Counted from the stretch's first letter, positions 21,790 to 31,570 are shown. The stretch: 64,000 nt of DNA from JAFGJQ01 sp964495075 (GCA_964495075.1 CAZBUJ010000005.1:76550-140549); one strand, 5' to 3'. A program made the numbers and translations. Notes: generated by a model from the letters alone, not told the origin.

Positions 21790-24606
21790 TTACGGTTTCA
21801 AGTCCAGAGCCAGCGTCACGATCTTCTTGGGTGGGATGGTGAGCGTCACATGATGCTTGTCCGTGGTGACGGCGTCGCCGTTGACGGGCAGCTCTTCCAG
21901 GGTGACCAGTCGGGCGGCCGCGACCTCGCGGAAGAATCGGAGGGCGGCGTCCCGGCTGCCGTCGGTCGGGTTGAACAGCCGGAGGATGAGCGAGTCGTCC
22001 TTCTCGGCTTTCTTGATCGCGCTGAACTCGATCACTGATGGTTCGACCGACAGGAAGGACATCGACTTTGGCAGCGCGCCGGGGTGGCGGTCGGTCTGCA
22101 CGACGAGGAGGGGGACGTTTATCCGTTCGGCCTGCTCCACCACGCGGCCGCGCCAATCCACGGCGTGTGGGATGACAGTGTACTCGATTTCATGCCGGCC
22201 GAGGGCCTGGCTGAGTTGCTGGTCCGGGCGTCGCTCCCACCGGTAGGACACCGTGCACATGCTGACCTCGAACGCCCGCACCAGCGACAGGGCGATGGCG
22301 CGGTCGGCGTCTTCGGTCACCTGGTAGCCGCGAACGCCCACGTTGGCCACGGCCAGCCCGTCGTCGCCGTCCGACACGTGTACGAACCGAAGGCACGGGT
22401 AGTGCGGGGCGTCGGTCTGGGCGTAGGAATGGCGGTCGTCCCGCAGGACGCCGCGGGATACCACGTCGAAGGCGGTGTCGGAGGCGGACGCCCGCGCCGC
22501 GCAACCCGATGGGAAGAGCACCTGCAGCAGGTGGCACCGGGCCGTGTTTTCGATCACAGTGCGCACGTCGACCGCGGTGCTGTCGCGGGTCAGCGTGATG
22601 AACGACGTAATCGGCAGGTCGACCAGGTCGTCCGAGCGGCGAGTGAACGAGTGGTCGTCGTTGGCGACCAGGCCGGCCGGGATCTGCATGACGATGTCCA
22701 CCCGCAGCCGGGCCCGCAGCGGTGTGTCGTGTTCGATGCTGATGCGGGCCGGTGCGCCGCGGCTGAAAACCACGCGGTCGTGGGTGGGTGTCTGGCTGGT
22801 CCATGCGTGTCCGGCGTCGCCGCGGTCGCGGAACTGGTTCAGGCCGCGGTAGGTGATGCCGCTGCCCTTGTCGAGGACGTCGAACGTACCGTCCGGCGTC
22901 ACCGTCACCTGGAGGTGCTCGTTTTCCATGGTGGTGGGGCCGGTGAACAGCGACTTGTGGTATCCTTTCCGCGGGGCCTTGCGGACGACGAGCGTGCGGT
23001 AGCCGAGGGCGGGCACGTCCCCGGCCAGGACGTCGACGTCCACGTGCGAGCAGAAGAAGGAGGTGGGGGCGTCGTAGGGGTCGCGGACGACCCGCTCGCC
23101 GTCGGGGTTCCATTGGGTAATGGCGAAGTCCACCGGGTTGCCCGACTCGGCGTCGACGAGTTCGAACCCGTTGAACGCGTAGTCGTTGGGCAGGTCGATG
23201 GAGGCGTGGATCACCTCGGACCGCGGCCAGGCCGACGGATTGAATACGACCAGGGGGATGTCGGTCTCTTCGAGGTGGCTCGTGTCGATCTGCCTGACCA
23301 CGTCGCCCATCGCGAACTGGGATACGGACTCGCTGAGGCCGACGACCTGGTCGAGTCGGTTCATCAGGTCGCGCTGGATCTGGTCCACGCCGGCCCCGGC
23401 GATAGTGTCGTGCGGATGGCACTGGCAGAGTAGTTTCCACGCCCGCCGCAGGAAGGCGGTGGGATACTCGGCGCCGAGCAGCCACGCCAGGGTGGCCAGC
23501 GGTTCGGCGTAGCGTTGCAGTCGAATCTCGGCCCGGGCATTGTGTCGTTTCTGGGCGGGCCGTGACAGGATAATGTCACCCAGCATGGTGGTGTCCGGGG
23601 CGGGATCGCCGGCGTCGCGCCGCTCGCCGTGCACGGTGGGGATCTCGATGCGCTCACGGTCCACTTCCTCGCGGAAGGCGCGCACGTAGTCCGGCAGGTT
23701 CGAGTGGAATATCTTCCAGTTCTCGGGCAGGGTTTCCTGGGCCTGCTTGACGACGTGGTGGTCGAGGACGGTGGGCATCGAGGTATCCATGCCGTTCATG
23801 AACGAGATGACCGAGCCGGGAAAATACCTCGTGTTGTCGTCGAGCAGCCCGACGATCAGGTCGCGGACCCGCTCGAGCCGGCCGCCGCTTTTCGAGTCGG
23901 CGAGGATGGCGTGTTCGAGGGATCGCTCGGCGTCACAGAAGTGGATCGGCACCTGGTGCGACAGGTAATCGTAGTCGCGTTCCCGCACGCCGCCGCCCTT
24001 GGCGAGCGGTCGCATCACGCCGAAGTAGAAGTTGTAGCGATTCGCCCGCGAGCAGAACGCCTCCGTGCCGTCCGCGCCCGTCCAGCGGAAGCCGATGCCG
24101 GAGACCTCCCGCTCGGACACGCCGCGGTAGAACCAGATCATGTCGATACCGAACCCGGCGTAGATCTGCGGCAGTTGCGAGACCTGCCCGAAGCCGAACG
24201 GCGTGTAACCGATTTTCATCACGTGGCCGAAGTCCTCGGCGATCTTGTGCCCGATGAGCAGGTTGCGGACGATCGACTCGCCGAACAGGCAGGTGCAGTC
24301 GGCGGCGGTGTACCAGGGCCCGATCCAGAGTCGCTTCTCGCGCACGTATTCGCGCAGCACGGACTCGTTTTCCGGCCGGATTTCGAGGTAGTCTTCGAGA
24401 GGCACGGTCTGCGAGTCGAGGAGGAACTGGTACTGGGGCACCTCGGCCATGACCTGCAGCAGGTTGTCGATGAACCGGACGGTGAGCATGCGGGTGAACT
24501 GAAAGCTCTCCGTCCACTCGCGGTCGAGGTGAGAGTTGCAGATCACGTGCAGCTCGAAGTTCCGGCGCCGCAGATCGTCCGGTATCGGTCTTGGCTCGTC
24601 GGCCAT
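21790..24606 (-). CDS. GH38-type alpha-mannosidase-like protein with altered nucleophile motif
   Basis: The 938-residue protein has the layout of family GH38 retaining alpha-mannosidases: an N-terminal 7-stranded barrel (ICNSHLDREWTESFQ with the H-x-D metal ligands near residues 25-27), GESIVRNLLIG, a three-helix bundle with CHPHDTIAGAG (the other metal-binding histidine) and C-terminal beta-sandwich domains. No signal peptide is seen, so it is probably cytoplasmic. At the place where the family has P-D-S-F-G with the nucleophilic aspartate, this protein reads TPFGFGQVSQLPQIY, so the aspartate is replaced by phenylalanine. It may be inactive on mannosides or act by a different residue. It is followed by the PfkB kinase. 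Confidence 0.85.
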   Translation of the reverse strand: MADEPRPIPDDLRRRNFELHVICNSHLDREWTESFQFTRMLTVRFIDNLLQVMAEVPQYQFLLDSQTVPLEDYLEIRPENESVLREYVREKRLWIGPWYTAADCTCLFGESIVRNLLIGHKIAEDFGHVMKIGYTPFGFGQVSQLPQIYAGFGIDMIWFYRGVSEREVSGIGFRWTGADGTEAFCSRANRYNFYFGVMRPLAKGGGVRERDYDYLSHQVPIHFCDAERSLEHAILADSKSGGRLERVRDLIVGLLDDNTRYFPGSVISFMNGMDTSMPTVLDHHVVKQAQETLPENWKIFHSNLPDYVRAFREEVDRERIEIPTVHGERRDAGDPAPDTTMLGDIILSRPAQKRHNARAEIRLQRYAEPLATLAWLLGAEYPTAFLRRAWKLLCQCHPHDTIAGAGVDQIQRDLMNRLDQVVGLSESVSQFAMGDVVRQIDTSHLEETDIPLVVFNPSAWPRSEVIHASIDLPNDYAFNGFELVDAESGNPVDFAITQWNPDGERVVRDPYDAPTSFFCSHVDVDVLAGDVPALGYRTLVVRKAPRKGYHKSLFTGPTTMENEHLQVTVTPDGTFDVLDKGSGITYRGLNQFRDRGDAGHAWTSQTPTHDRVVFSRGAPARISIEHDTPLRARLRVDIVMQIPAGLVANDDHSFTRRSDDLVDLPITSFITLTRDSTAVDVRTVIENTARCHLLQVLFPSGCAARASASDTAFDVVSRGVLRDDRHSYAQTDAPHYPCLRFVHVSDGDDGLAVANVGVRGYQVTEDADRAIALSLVRAFEVSMCTVSYRWERRPDQQLSQALGRHEIEYTVIPHAVDWRGRVVEQAERINVPLLVVQTDRHPGALPKSMSFLSVEPSVIEFSAIKKAEKDDSLILRLFNPTDGSRDAALRFFREVAAARLVTLEELPVNGDAVTTDKHHVTLTIPPKKIVTLALDLKP

Positions 24607-25090
24607 GGTTTGCCCTTTGCCTGCGCTGTTGCATTCGCTGGTTCCAGTTCGAAAGGGACAGGGTAACGCGTGCCGGGCGGCATCTCAAGGCGTTGTGGTG
24701 CGGTTGGAGGCAAGCGTTCGCGCACGAGAGTGACCGTGCCCGGCCGTCCGACAGGGCCGGGCAAGTACGACAACGAGTCGAATGCGCGATATGGCGTGCC
24801 AGCGGTACCGCCTTCTGCAATTCCGGCGTTAATCGTTGCCCATTCCGCCGCCGAGTCGTTGCCGGGCGCGGCGGGGGTCGCCCCATGGGTTGGATGGTCG
24901 AGCCGGTGTGGGCTGACGCGGATGTGTCGCCGAGCGCGATGACGGCATCGACGCGCGGTGGGAATGTGATTGCACAACGCGAGCGACCGCGCGGGTCGGG
25001 TGGACAAGCCGCGCGGTCGCTTCCTGGTTTTGAGGTTAGACGAAGCCGGGCACGGTTTCGCTCGCCGCGCCCGGCGTGGTTGTTCGCCGC
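24607..25090. other. Intergenic region with strong inverted repeats
   Basis: No gene is seen in these 484 bases. Two GC-rich inverted repeats lie near the 3' end of the minus-strand gene that stops at 25091. The first is GCGACCGCGCGG (24983-24994) with CCGCGCGGTCGC (25009-25020), a perfect 12-base stem with a 14-base loop. The second is GCCGGGC (about 25046) with GCCCGGC (about 25070). They are candidates for transcription termination of the aromatic-rich secreted protein gene, although no clear T tract follows on its strand. Confidence 0.5.
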
Positions 25091-27946
25091 TTATTGCGGC
25101 CCGGTCAGGTTCTCCGAGAAGACCACGTAATCCACAATCTCTACCTCGCCGTTCTCGTCGCGATCCAGGCAGGTACAGGACTCGTCGTAGCCGTCCGGGT
25201 TCCTGAAACACCGCTGGAACACGGCGAAGTCGCGGAGGTCGACGTCGCTGTCACGATCGGCGTCGCACACCATCTCCGTGCAGGTTGGCAAGGTGCCGGT
25301 CTCCTCCAGCCCCATGTCTCCCCACGCGTTCCATGGGACATCCGGTGGCACACCTCGCATTCCCGGACCGCCGTCGGAGCTGTCCTTCGGTAGGGGCCAC
25401 GGCCAGTACGGCCAGTCGACCCATGGATACGGCGGTCGATACCACCAGTAGGCGGTCTCCCAGTATCGGATCCGGACGACCCTCCATGGGTTGAACGGCC
25501 CGATGACCCGGTACGACTGGTAGGGTCGCCACCAGGACCACGGCCACGGATAGTAGGGATAGATGCGGTACTTCCACCAGTACCGGTACGGCCACGGCCA
25601 CCACCGCCACCACTTCTTGTAATCGATCAGGAGGCGGTTGCCGTTGATGTCGTAGAACACGATGAGTTTCGTGTTCCACCAGTACCAGGGCGGCCAGTAC
25701 CAGGGCCAGCGCCAGTAGTTCCAGAACTGGAGCCGGCGGTAGCACCAGCGGAGCCCGTCGTCGTGGTCGTGGCCGGTCCAGAATCCGTAGCCTGCAGGGA
25801 AGTCGTAGCCCAGCATATAGTCGAAGCCGGCCACGACCTCGTCACCTTCCGGCACCGGATCGTCACCGAACGCCATGACCAGGCCGTCCATGCCCGTCTC
25901 GTCGAGGTCCTCGACCGGGTAGAGGCGGGCCGGTCGGAACTGGTGAGGCTCCATTCCCAGCTCGGCGATTTCTTCCATTTCCTCCGCCCCGAGCTCCACA
26001 ATGGGGACGATGCCGCCTTCCCCTTGCATGCCCCGTTCAAGGAGCGCGCCCCATTCGGAGGCGAGCGACGCGATTTGCACTTCAGGGAATGGCTGGCGGC
26101 CCTGAAGGCAAAGGCTCAGGTCGAAGTCCGAACGCGGCTCGGTCGACTGCCCGCATGTGATGACGCCATCACCGGGATCGAGGCAACTCGAGCCATCGCC
26201 GACCTGCGAGTTCATCCACATCATCCAGCATTCCGGATCACCGCCGGCCTGGAGAGACACCCAGCCGCTCGTGATCTCGCAGGGGGGATCGAGTTCCGCG
26301 CTGTACTTGTACAGCGGGAGCTGGAGGGTTGGGTGGTACCGCATGCCGGTGTCTTCCCGGGTCAGGAGGAGATCGTACGAGCAGACCTCGGCTCCGGGCG
26401 TTCCACCGGCATCGTCATAGAACTTCAGCACAAAGGGCATCGGGTCCTCGTCGCACGCAGACCAGGCCGTGCCGTCGTAGTAGGCGTTGAGGCCCCAGAA
26501 CTGGACTCCCACGATATCTTCGGCCGCCGTTTCAAAGCTCTCGTATCGAATGTAGCCGAACGCCTCCTCGATGTTACCGGCGACCCAGACTTCGTCGGGC
26601 AGGCTGGGCGGCTGGTCGAACACCGAGCCGTCGGGACAGCCGCAGCCGCCGCCCATGTCGTGAACCGTTTCCTGATCGGAGAACACGCCGCCGGAACCGG
26701 CCAGCGTGCCGTTGTAGTAGACCTCGTAGTGGCCGTCACCATAGTCGCAGCAAATCCCGTCACCGAACGAGTCATAGATCGTAAAGTCATAGCAACTGGT
26801 CGAATCGACGCATACGTCCCAACTGTAGAGGCGGGCGGGCTCGAGATCGGGCGGTGACGATGCGATCGCTGTTCCGGTGTCTCGTTCGATGACTTCCCAC
26901 GACGTTTCGCCCGGGTAGTCGTCGGTCATCAACACGATGGTGATCGCTGAATCCGGGCAGCCGTCGGGGACCGGGACGAATTCGTAGCCGGTCGGTAAGT
27001 GCAGCGTCTGCCGGATCGTGGCGTAGTAAAGACGGTCTCCTTCCTCGTCCTCCGGCCATTGCCCCTCCGGACCCGGATCAAGCCAGGGCAGGAATGGCAC
27101 GGTAGCCAGGTCGCCTTCCGCCTCGATGACGATGGGAGCGCTCTCCTGCTCCTGATACATGGTCACCGAAGAGTAGGCCACCGGCTCCTCGTTCACGAGG
27201 AGTTCCGAGTGTGCGACTGCGCCGGGGTATGGTTGCGCGATCAGTTGTGGATACTTGGCTTCGGCCACGTCCTCGTGGACGACGAGCAGAACCGTGTTCG
27301 CGGGCAGGGTAGTGGGGCTTGACGTTTCCGCGGATGCCGCGCACATCGTCGGTTCACCCGGTGCCGCGACGTACGCGCCGGTCGTGACTTCGGCCTCGGC
27401 GGTGGGCCCCGGTCCGGCGATCATGACGGGGCGCGACATCCGGGCTTTCCCGTAGCCCCATGCCTGATCTCCGAAGCCGCCTTTGGCTTCCGCCCGGGCG
27501 TCCACACACACGCTGCCGTTGGCGTTCAGGCCGGCCTTCGCCTTGCCTCGCCCGCGGGCCGAACTCATGGTGGCCGCGTGCCAGGTGTAGTTCAGGGCAT
27601 CGGTGTTCCAGGCCGCCTCGGTGGCGGGCGGTGTGGGGACCCACCTTTTGTGCGGCAAAATGGTCTTAACGGTAAAGCTCAGGCTGTCATCGGCCGGGTT
27701 TGACGAGCTTCCACCCGATGACGCACTGGCCTTGGCCACCACATAGCCGTTCCAGTCCGCGGCGCGGGTGCCAGGCTCCGCTGCGCCGTGGGGAACGGAA
27801 ACCGCGGGTCCGCTGATGACGGTGGGGACGGCTTGCGGTGGGTCCGATGTGGGCTGGGGTCCTGCCACGCCGGTCGTCGAGACCGTGCAGAGGCCGGCAC
27901 ATACCAGCGCCACTGTGATCAATCTCCTATATGGCAAAGCTTTCAT
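25091..27946 (-). CDS. Large secreted protein with tryptophan/tyrosine-rich segment and dockerin-like end
   Basis: The 951-residue product has a signal peptide (PYRRLITVALVCAGLCTVS). Residues about 40-330 are beta-rich with no family I can name. Residues about 370-420 have a C-x-D-Y-x-D-G metal-loop motif (FGDGICCDYGDGHYEVYYNG) like those of surface proteins. Residues about 455-600 resemble the WWG repeats of the giant protein at 32132-37300 (VGVQFWGLNAYYDG, FYDDAGGTPG). Residues about 732-854 are extraordinary: about 28 tryptophans and 19 tyrosines in 123 residues (for example FWNYWRWPWYWPPWYWW). A dockerin-like pair follows (DADRDSDVDLRDFAVFQ, DRDENGEVEIVDY). The frame is intact before and after the aromatic segment. 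The function is unknown; secretion to the surface is inferred. Confidence 0.7.
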   Translation of the reverse strand: MKALPYRRLITVALVCAGLCTVSTTGVAGPQPTSDPPQAVPTVISGPAVSVPHGAAEPGTRAADWNGYVVAKASASSGGSSSNPADDSLSFTVKTILPHKRWVPTPPATEAAWNTDALNYTWHAATMSSARGRGKAKAGLNANGSVCVDARAEAKGGFGDQAWGYGKARMSRPVMIAGPGPTAEAEVTTGAYVAAPGEPTMCAASAETSSPTTLPANTVLLVVHEDVAEAKYPQLIAQPYPGAVAHSELLVNEEPVAYSSVTMYQEQESAPIVIEAEGDLATVPFLPWLDPGPEGQWPEDEEGDRLYYATIRQTLHLPTGYEFVPVPDGCPDSAITIVLMTDDYPGETSWEVIERDTGTAIASSPPDLEPARLYSWDVCVDSTSCYDFTIYDSFGDGICCDYGDGHYEVYYNGTLAGSGGVFSDQETVHDMGGGCGCPDGSVFDQPPSLPDEVWVAGNIEEAFGYIRYESFETAAEDIVGVQFWGLNAYYDGTAWSACDEDPMPFVLKFYDDAGGTPGAEVCSYDLLLTREDTGMRYHPTLQLPLYKYSAELDPPCEITSGWVSLQAGGDPECWMMWMNSQVGDGSSCLDPGDGVITCGQSTEPRSDFDLSLCLQGRQPFPEVQIASLASEWGALLERGMQGEGGIVPIVELGAEEMEEIAELGMEPHQFRPARLYPVEDLDETGMDGLVMAFGDDPVPEGDEVVAGFDYMLGYDFPAGYGFWTGHDHDDGLRWCYRRLQFWNYWRWPWYWPPWYWWNTKLIVFYDINGNRLLIDYKKWWRWWPWPYRYWWKYRIYPYYPWPWSWWRPYQSYRVIGPFNPWRVVRIRYWETAYWWYRPPYPWVDWPYWPWPLPKDSSDGGPGMRGVPPDVPWNAWGDMGLEETGTLPTCTEMVCDADRDSDVDLRDFAVFQRCFRNPDGYDESCTCLDRDENGEVEIVDYVVFSENLTGPQ

Positions 27947-28273
27947 TTCCTATTGCCTCCTGATAGTCAAGGGAATGTTGCCGTGTGGTGGCGGTCAGGC
28001 TGTCTTGCGCCGCGCGCTGGCCAAGCGGCGGATCGAGAATCTCGACCACCGCACACCTCACCGTGCAGTGAGCACGAGGTGCTCGCCGTGTACCGCTAGG
28101 AGGGGCTCTGGGCATGAACCCACCCTCACCGAGGCTTGAAAAGACGAGCGATGCAGACGGACGTGCCGACCAGAACTGTGTCCCACACCTTTCGGCTGAA
28201 ACTGGCCGGAACGGACAACCCCAAAACACTTATAGCATATCGGGCACAAGAATAAAAGCAAGAACGGCCATAG

Positions 28274-28301
28274 ATAATATTTACTTCACTTTTCGTGTCA
28301 G
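28274..28301 (-). promoter_or_regulatory. Putative promoter for the aromatic-rich secreted protein
   Basis: On the minus strand CTGACA (28301-28296) and TATTAT (28279-28274) are 16 bases apart, each five of six with the consensus, inside an unusually AT-rich patch. The gene start is about 325 bases downstream, so a long leader would result. Confidence 0.4.
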
Positions 28302-28702
28302 ATTTGCGCCGAAACCGACTACTTACCAGTTCGGCGGCGGTCGCCCCGTCCGGTGCGGATGATCGCCGGTCGCGCGAGCGGAGAGCCGGGCCGGCGGACG
28401 ACCCGCCGACGGTCGCCCTCGGCCGGGACCGTCGAGTAGAACGCGCGGAGCAACCGGTCTTGAGAGGGAAATCGAATCCTGATCCAACGCGATCCATTGA
28501 TGACGAATGTCCGTGGCTTGCAGATTGAACGGAAGAGCCGATACCTGGCGGTTTGGGCCGATCATTTTGACGCGACGCGAGCGCGAACTCAGATAGGGGG
28601 CTATACGGTGGCCACCAACGTGGCCTTTACAGCGGCCTCGTCGCGCCGGGGTCGCGGCGACTTGAGATCGCGTGCACGGACCGCGGTTTTGCGTCACCCA
28701 AG

Positions 28703-28730
28703 TTGCCGGTTCCGGGGTAACGACTAGAAT
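28703..28730 (+). promoter_or_regulatory. Putative promoter for the DUF4185-like gene
   Basis: TTGCCG (28703-28708) and TAGAAT (28725-28730) are 16 bases apart. They lie about 35 bases before the ATG at 28766. Confidence 0.4.
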
Positions 28731-28765
28731 CCGGTCCTGCACCGGCGCGGATGGGCTGACGGGTC

Positions 28766-30757
28766 ATGGCGCGATTGACTCGCGTCGCATGGGTGCTCGG
28801 AGTTCACACCATGTCATATTCATTGTTCGCCGTGATGTGGATCGCGGGTACGGCCGTGGCACCGGTGACCGAGCCCCGCTACTTCGGCGTCCACGTGGTC
28901 GACGAGCAGACCGGGCGCGGCGTGCCGCTGGTCGAGTTGCGTACGGTCAACGAAGTCCGCCACTACACCGACTCCGCCGGCTGGGTGGCGATCGACGACC
29001 CGGGGCTGATGGGGCAGGAGGTGTTCGTCCACGTGACCAGCCACGGGTACGAGTACCCGGCCGACGGGTTCGGGTATCGCGGGGCGCGGCTACAAGTGAC
29101 AGCGGGCGGCACCGCGACGGTGAAGGTCCACCGGGTCAACATCGCCGAGCGTTTGTACCGCGTGACCGGCGGCGGCGTCTATCGCGACAGCGTCCTGCTG
29201 GGCAAGCCGGTGCCGATCGAACACCCTACCCTCAACGGACTGGTATTCGGTCAGGACAGCGTCGTGAACACCGTGTACCGGGGCCGAATCTACTGGTTCT
29301 GGGGCGACACCGCCTGGCCGCGATACCCGCTGGGCAATTTCCAGGTGGCCGGGGCGACGTCCCGTCTACCGGGCGACGGCGGCTTGCCCCCCGGCGTCGG
29401 CGTGAACCTCAGCTACTTCGTGGACGAGCGCGGCTTCGCGAAGGAGATGGCCCCGATCGAGGGCCACGGCCCGACCTGGATCGACGGGCTCGTCACCCTG
29501 CGCGACGCGGAGGGCACCGAGCGGTTGTTCGCCGTCTACGCCAAGGTCCGCCCGGACATGTCGGCGAAGGGACGAGGGTTCCTCCGGTTCGACGACCAGG
29601 CGGCCCGGTTCAGGCCGGTGGGCCAGTTCGATCCGAACCTCCCGTTGCAGCCCGGCGGGCACCCGTTTATCCATTCGGACGACCGTGTCTCGTACGTATA
29701 CTTCACGCGGCCGTTCCCAGTCGTCCGTGTACGGGCGGAGCCCGACGCCTACGTCGACCCGGCGCGATACGAATGCTTCACGTGTCTGCAACCGGGCTGC
29801 GATCCGGAGTCTCCCGTCCTGGATCGGGATGATGGCGGGCGGCTACGATGGACGTGGAAGCGCGGGGCGCCGCCCCTGATCCCCCGCGTGCAGGAGAAGC
29901 TACTCAAGGATGGAATCCTCAAACCAGCCGAGGCGCGATTCCGCCTGCACGATGTCGACACGGGCAAGCCCGTCATCGTGCACGGTGGCTCGGTGTACTG
30001 GAATGAGTACCGGCAGCGCTGGGTCATGGTCGCATCGGAGATTTACGGCACGTCGATACTCGGCGAAATCTGGTTCGCCGAGGCGGACTCGCCGATCGGG
30101 CCGTGGCGGTATGCCAGGAAGATCGTCACGCACGATCAGTACAGCTTCTACAACCCGAAGCAGCATCCGATGTTCGACGAGCTAGGCGGGCGCGTGATCT
30201 ACTTCGAAGGCACCTACACGGACACGTTCTCGGGGAACACCGACAAGACGCCACGCTACAACTACAACCAGATCATGTACCGATTGGACCTGGCCGATCC
30301 GCGGACCGCGCTGCCGGTGGCGGTGTATCGTGTCGGCCGCGAAGAGGGTGGCGTCGGGTTTCGCGCGAGGCCCGATTCGGGACCCGGCGGCCGGGACGCC
30401 CGCGACGCGGTATTCTTTGCGCCGGACCAGCCGACCCCCGGCAGTGTGGCAGTGGTCCCGCAAGTCACGACGAGCGGCTCACAGGTGCTGCATTGTGAGC
30501 CCGTGCCCGAGACCCGGTCATCCTCGGAAAGCGCGGGGACGGTTCCTCCCTTGTTCTACTCGTTGCCGGCGGACATGAAGGCCCCGCCTGTGACCACGAC
30601 ACGCCTGTATGCGTTCGTCCACGAGGACGGGCGTCGAGTCTATCTCATCGACGGCGAGCCGGCGCCCCCGGGGTACCGACGTGCCGACCAGCCCCTGTGC
30701 CGGGTGTGGCGAGATCCCCGCCTCATCGACCCGCCGACGAGTCCTGACGGCCGGTGA
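28766..30757 (+). CDS. Exported DUF4185-like beta-propeller protein (possible glycoside hydrolase)
   Basis: The 663-residue protein begins with a hydrophobic export segment (from an ATG at 28766; another ATG at 28811 would give MSYSLFAVMWIAGTAVAP). Residues about 40-125 look like a small beta-sandwich (FGVHVVDEQTGRGVPLVEL). The main part fits the DUF4185/five-bladed propeller type: GRIYWFWGDTAW with the typical W-x-x-G-D-T, then repeated strand groups such as WIDGLVTLRD, SDDRVSYVYFTRPFP, RWVMVASEIYG, EIWFAEADSPIGPWRYARKI and QHPMFDELGGRVIYFEGTYT. The F-Y-N-P-K-Q-H-P and Y-F-E-G-T-Y motifs are typical of that family. Such proteins include arabinofuranosidase-like enzymes, but activity cannot be assigned. 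It is likely part of the polysaccharide-related region. Confidence 0.65.
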   Translation: MARLTRVAWVLGVHTMSYSLFAVMWIAGTAVAPVTEPRYFGVHVVDEQTGRGVPLVELRTVNEVRHYTDSAGWVAIDDPGLMGQEVFVHVTSHGYEYPADGFGYRGARLQVTAGGTATVKVHRVNIAERLYRVTGGGVYRDSVLLGKPVPIEHPTLNGLVFGQDSVVNTVYRGRIYWFWGDTAWPRYPLGNFQVAGATSRLPGDGGLPPGVGVNLSYFVDERGFAKEMAPIEGHGPTWIDGLVTLRDAEGTERLFAVYAKVRPDMSAKGRGFLRFDDQAARFRPVGQFDPNLPLQPGGHPFIHSDDRVSYVYFTRPFPVVRVRAEPDAYVDPARYECFTCLQPGCDPESPVLDRDDGGRLRWTWKRGAPPLIPRVQEKLLKDGILKPAEARFRLHDVDTGKPVIVHGGSVYWNEYRQRWVMVASEIYGTSILGEIWFAEADSPIGPWRYARKIVTHDQYSFYNPKQHPMFDELGGRVIYFEGTYTDTFSGNTDKTPRYNYNQIMYRLDLADPRTALPVAVYRVGREEGGVGFRARPDSGPGGRDARDAVFFAPDQPTPGSVAVVPQVTTSGSQVLHCEPVPETRSSSESAGTVPPLFYSLPADMKAPPVTTTRLYAFVHEDGRRVYLIDGEPAPPGYRRADQPLCRVWRDPRLIDPPTSPDGR

Positions 30758-30814
30758 CGGGGGGTACCTGTAGCCGGCGCGATCTTGTCGGCCGGCGCCG
30801 GACGGCGTGTGATC

Positions 30815-31570
30815 CTAGCCCGACCTTCGCGGGGCCGACCCCTTGGTCGCGAATATCATCAGCTCGTACTCGTCGAGCTTGGGGATGTGGCGGTCCCATT
30901 CGCCGGCCGTCCCGCCGCAGACTTTGGTGTTCGTGAATCCGACCCACTCGACCATCCGTCGGATCTCGGGGGCGGTGTAGCCGCGCTCACGAATCCGATA
31001 GGTCGCCGCGTCCTCGCCGGCGTACGCCGCGACGTCGCTGCGCTCCGAGAGGCTCAGGATGTCGAACTTTCCGGAGGCCACATCACCATCGTTGTATGCT
31101 CGGATCTGCCGGCAGGCGTTGAGGACGTTGAGCAGGAACCGCCCGCCCGGTCGCAGCGAGGCGTACACATTGCGCAGGATGACCATGTCGTGCTCGAGCG
31201 GGTCGTCGTCGGCGCCGAGCAGGCACATCGCCCCTTCGCACAGGCAGATGGCGGTATCGAACGCGTCGGGCCTGACGAACGCGGTCGCGTCGGAGTGGAT
31301 CCACTCCACTTTCACGCCGGCCTCGTCCGCCCGGCGTCGGGCCTGGGCCAGCATGCCGCCGGACAAGTCGACGCCGGTGATCCGGTAGCCCCGGGTGGCG
31401 AGGGCCACGCTGTGCCGACCGGTTCCGCACCCCATGTCGAGGATCGTGCCCCCGTCCGGCGGGCGGAGGTGTTCCGCGATGAACCGTACCTCCACCTCCG
31501 TGTTCTGGGTGAAGGCTTCCCCATCGTACTTTTCCGCATAACCGTCAAAGAACCGCTGCCAGTCGCTCAT
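30815..31570 (-). CDS. Class I SAM-dependent methyltransferase
   Basis: The 251-residue protein has the Rossmann-fold methyltransferase signature GTILDMGCGTGRHSVALA (motif I, about residues 41-58), the acidic GVDLSGGMLAQARRRA, DTAICLCEGAMCLL (motif II region) and LRPGGRFLLNVLN (motif III). It belongs to the broad Methyltransf_25/11 type that acts on small molecules; the substrate is unknown. It converges with the DUF4185-like gene, with 57 bases between them. Confidence 0.88.
   Translation of the reverse strand: MSDWQRFFDGYAEKYDGEAFTQNTEVEVRFIAEHLRPPDGGTILDMGCGTGRHSVALATRGYRITGVDLSGGMLAQARRRADEAGVKVEWIHSDATAFVRPDAFDTAICLCEGAMCLLGADDDPLEHDMVILRNVYASLRPGGRFLLNVLNACRQIRAYNDGDVASGKFDILSLSERSDVAAYAGEDAATYRIRERGYTAPEIRRMVEWVGFTNTKVCGGTAGEWDRHIPKLDEYELMIFATKGSAPRRSG

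Larger units (their letters stand above)
27947..28765. other. Gene-free region between divergent secreted-protein genes
   Basis: About 820 bases lie between the 5' ends of the two genes. An AT-rich patch at 28190-28320 carries a promoter-like pair reading toward the minus-strand gene, and a second pair reading toward the plus-strand gene lies at 28703-28730. Short reading frames here have no start signals or family likeness. Confidence 0.5.

Noticed and set aside
24983..25020. 12-base perfect stem as a confirmed terminator of the aromatic-rich gene
   Set aside because: The stem is strong but no T tract follows on the minus strand, so it is only noted within the intergenic entry.
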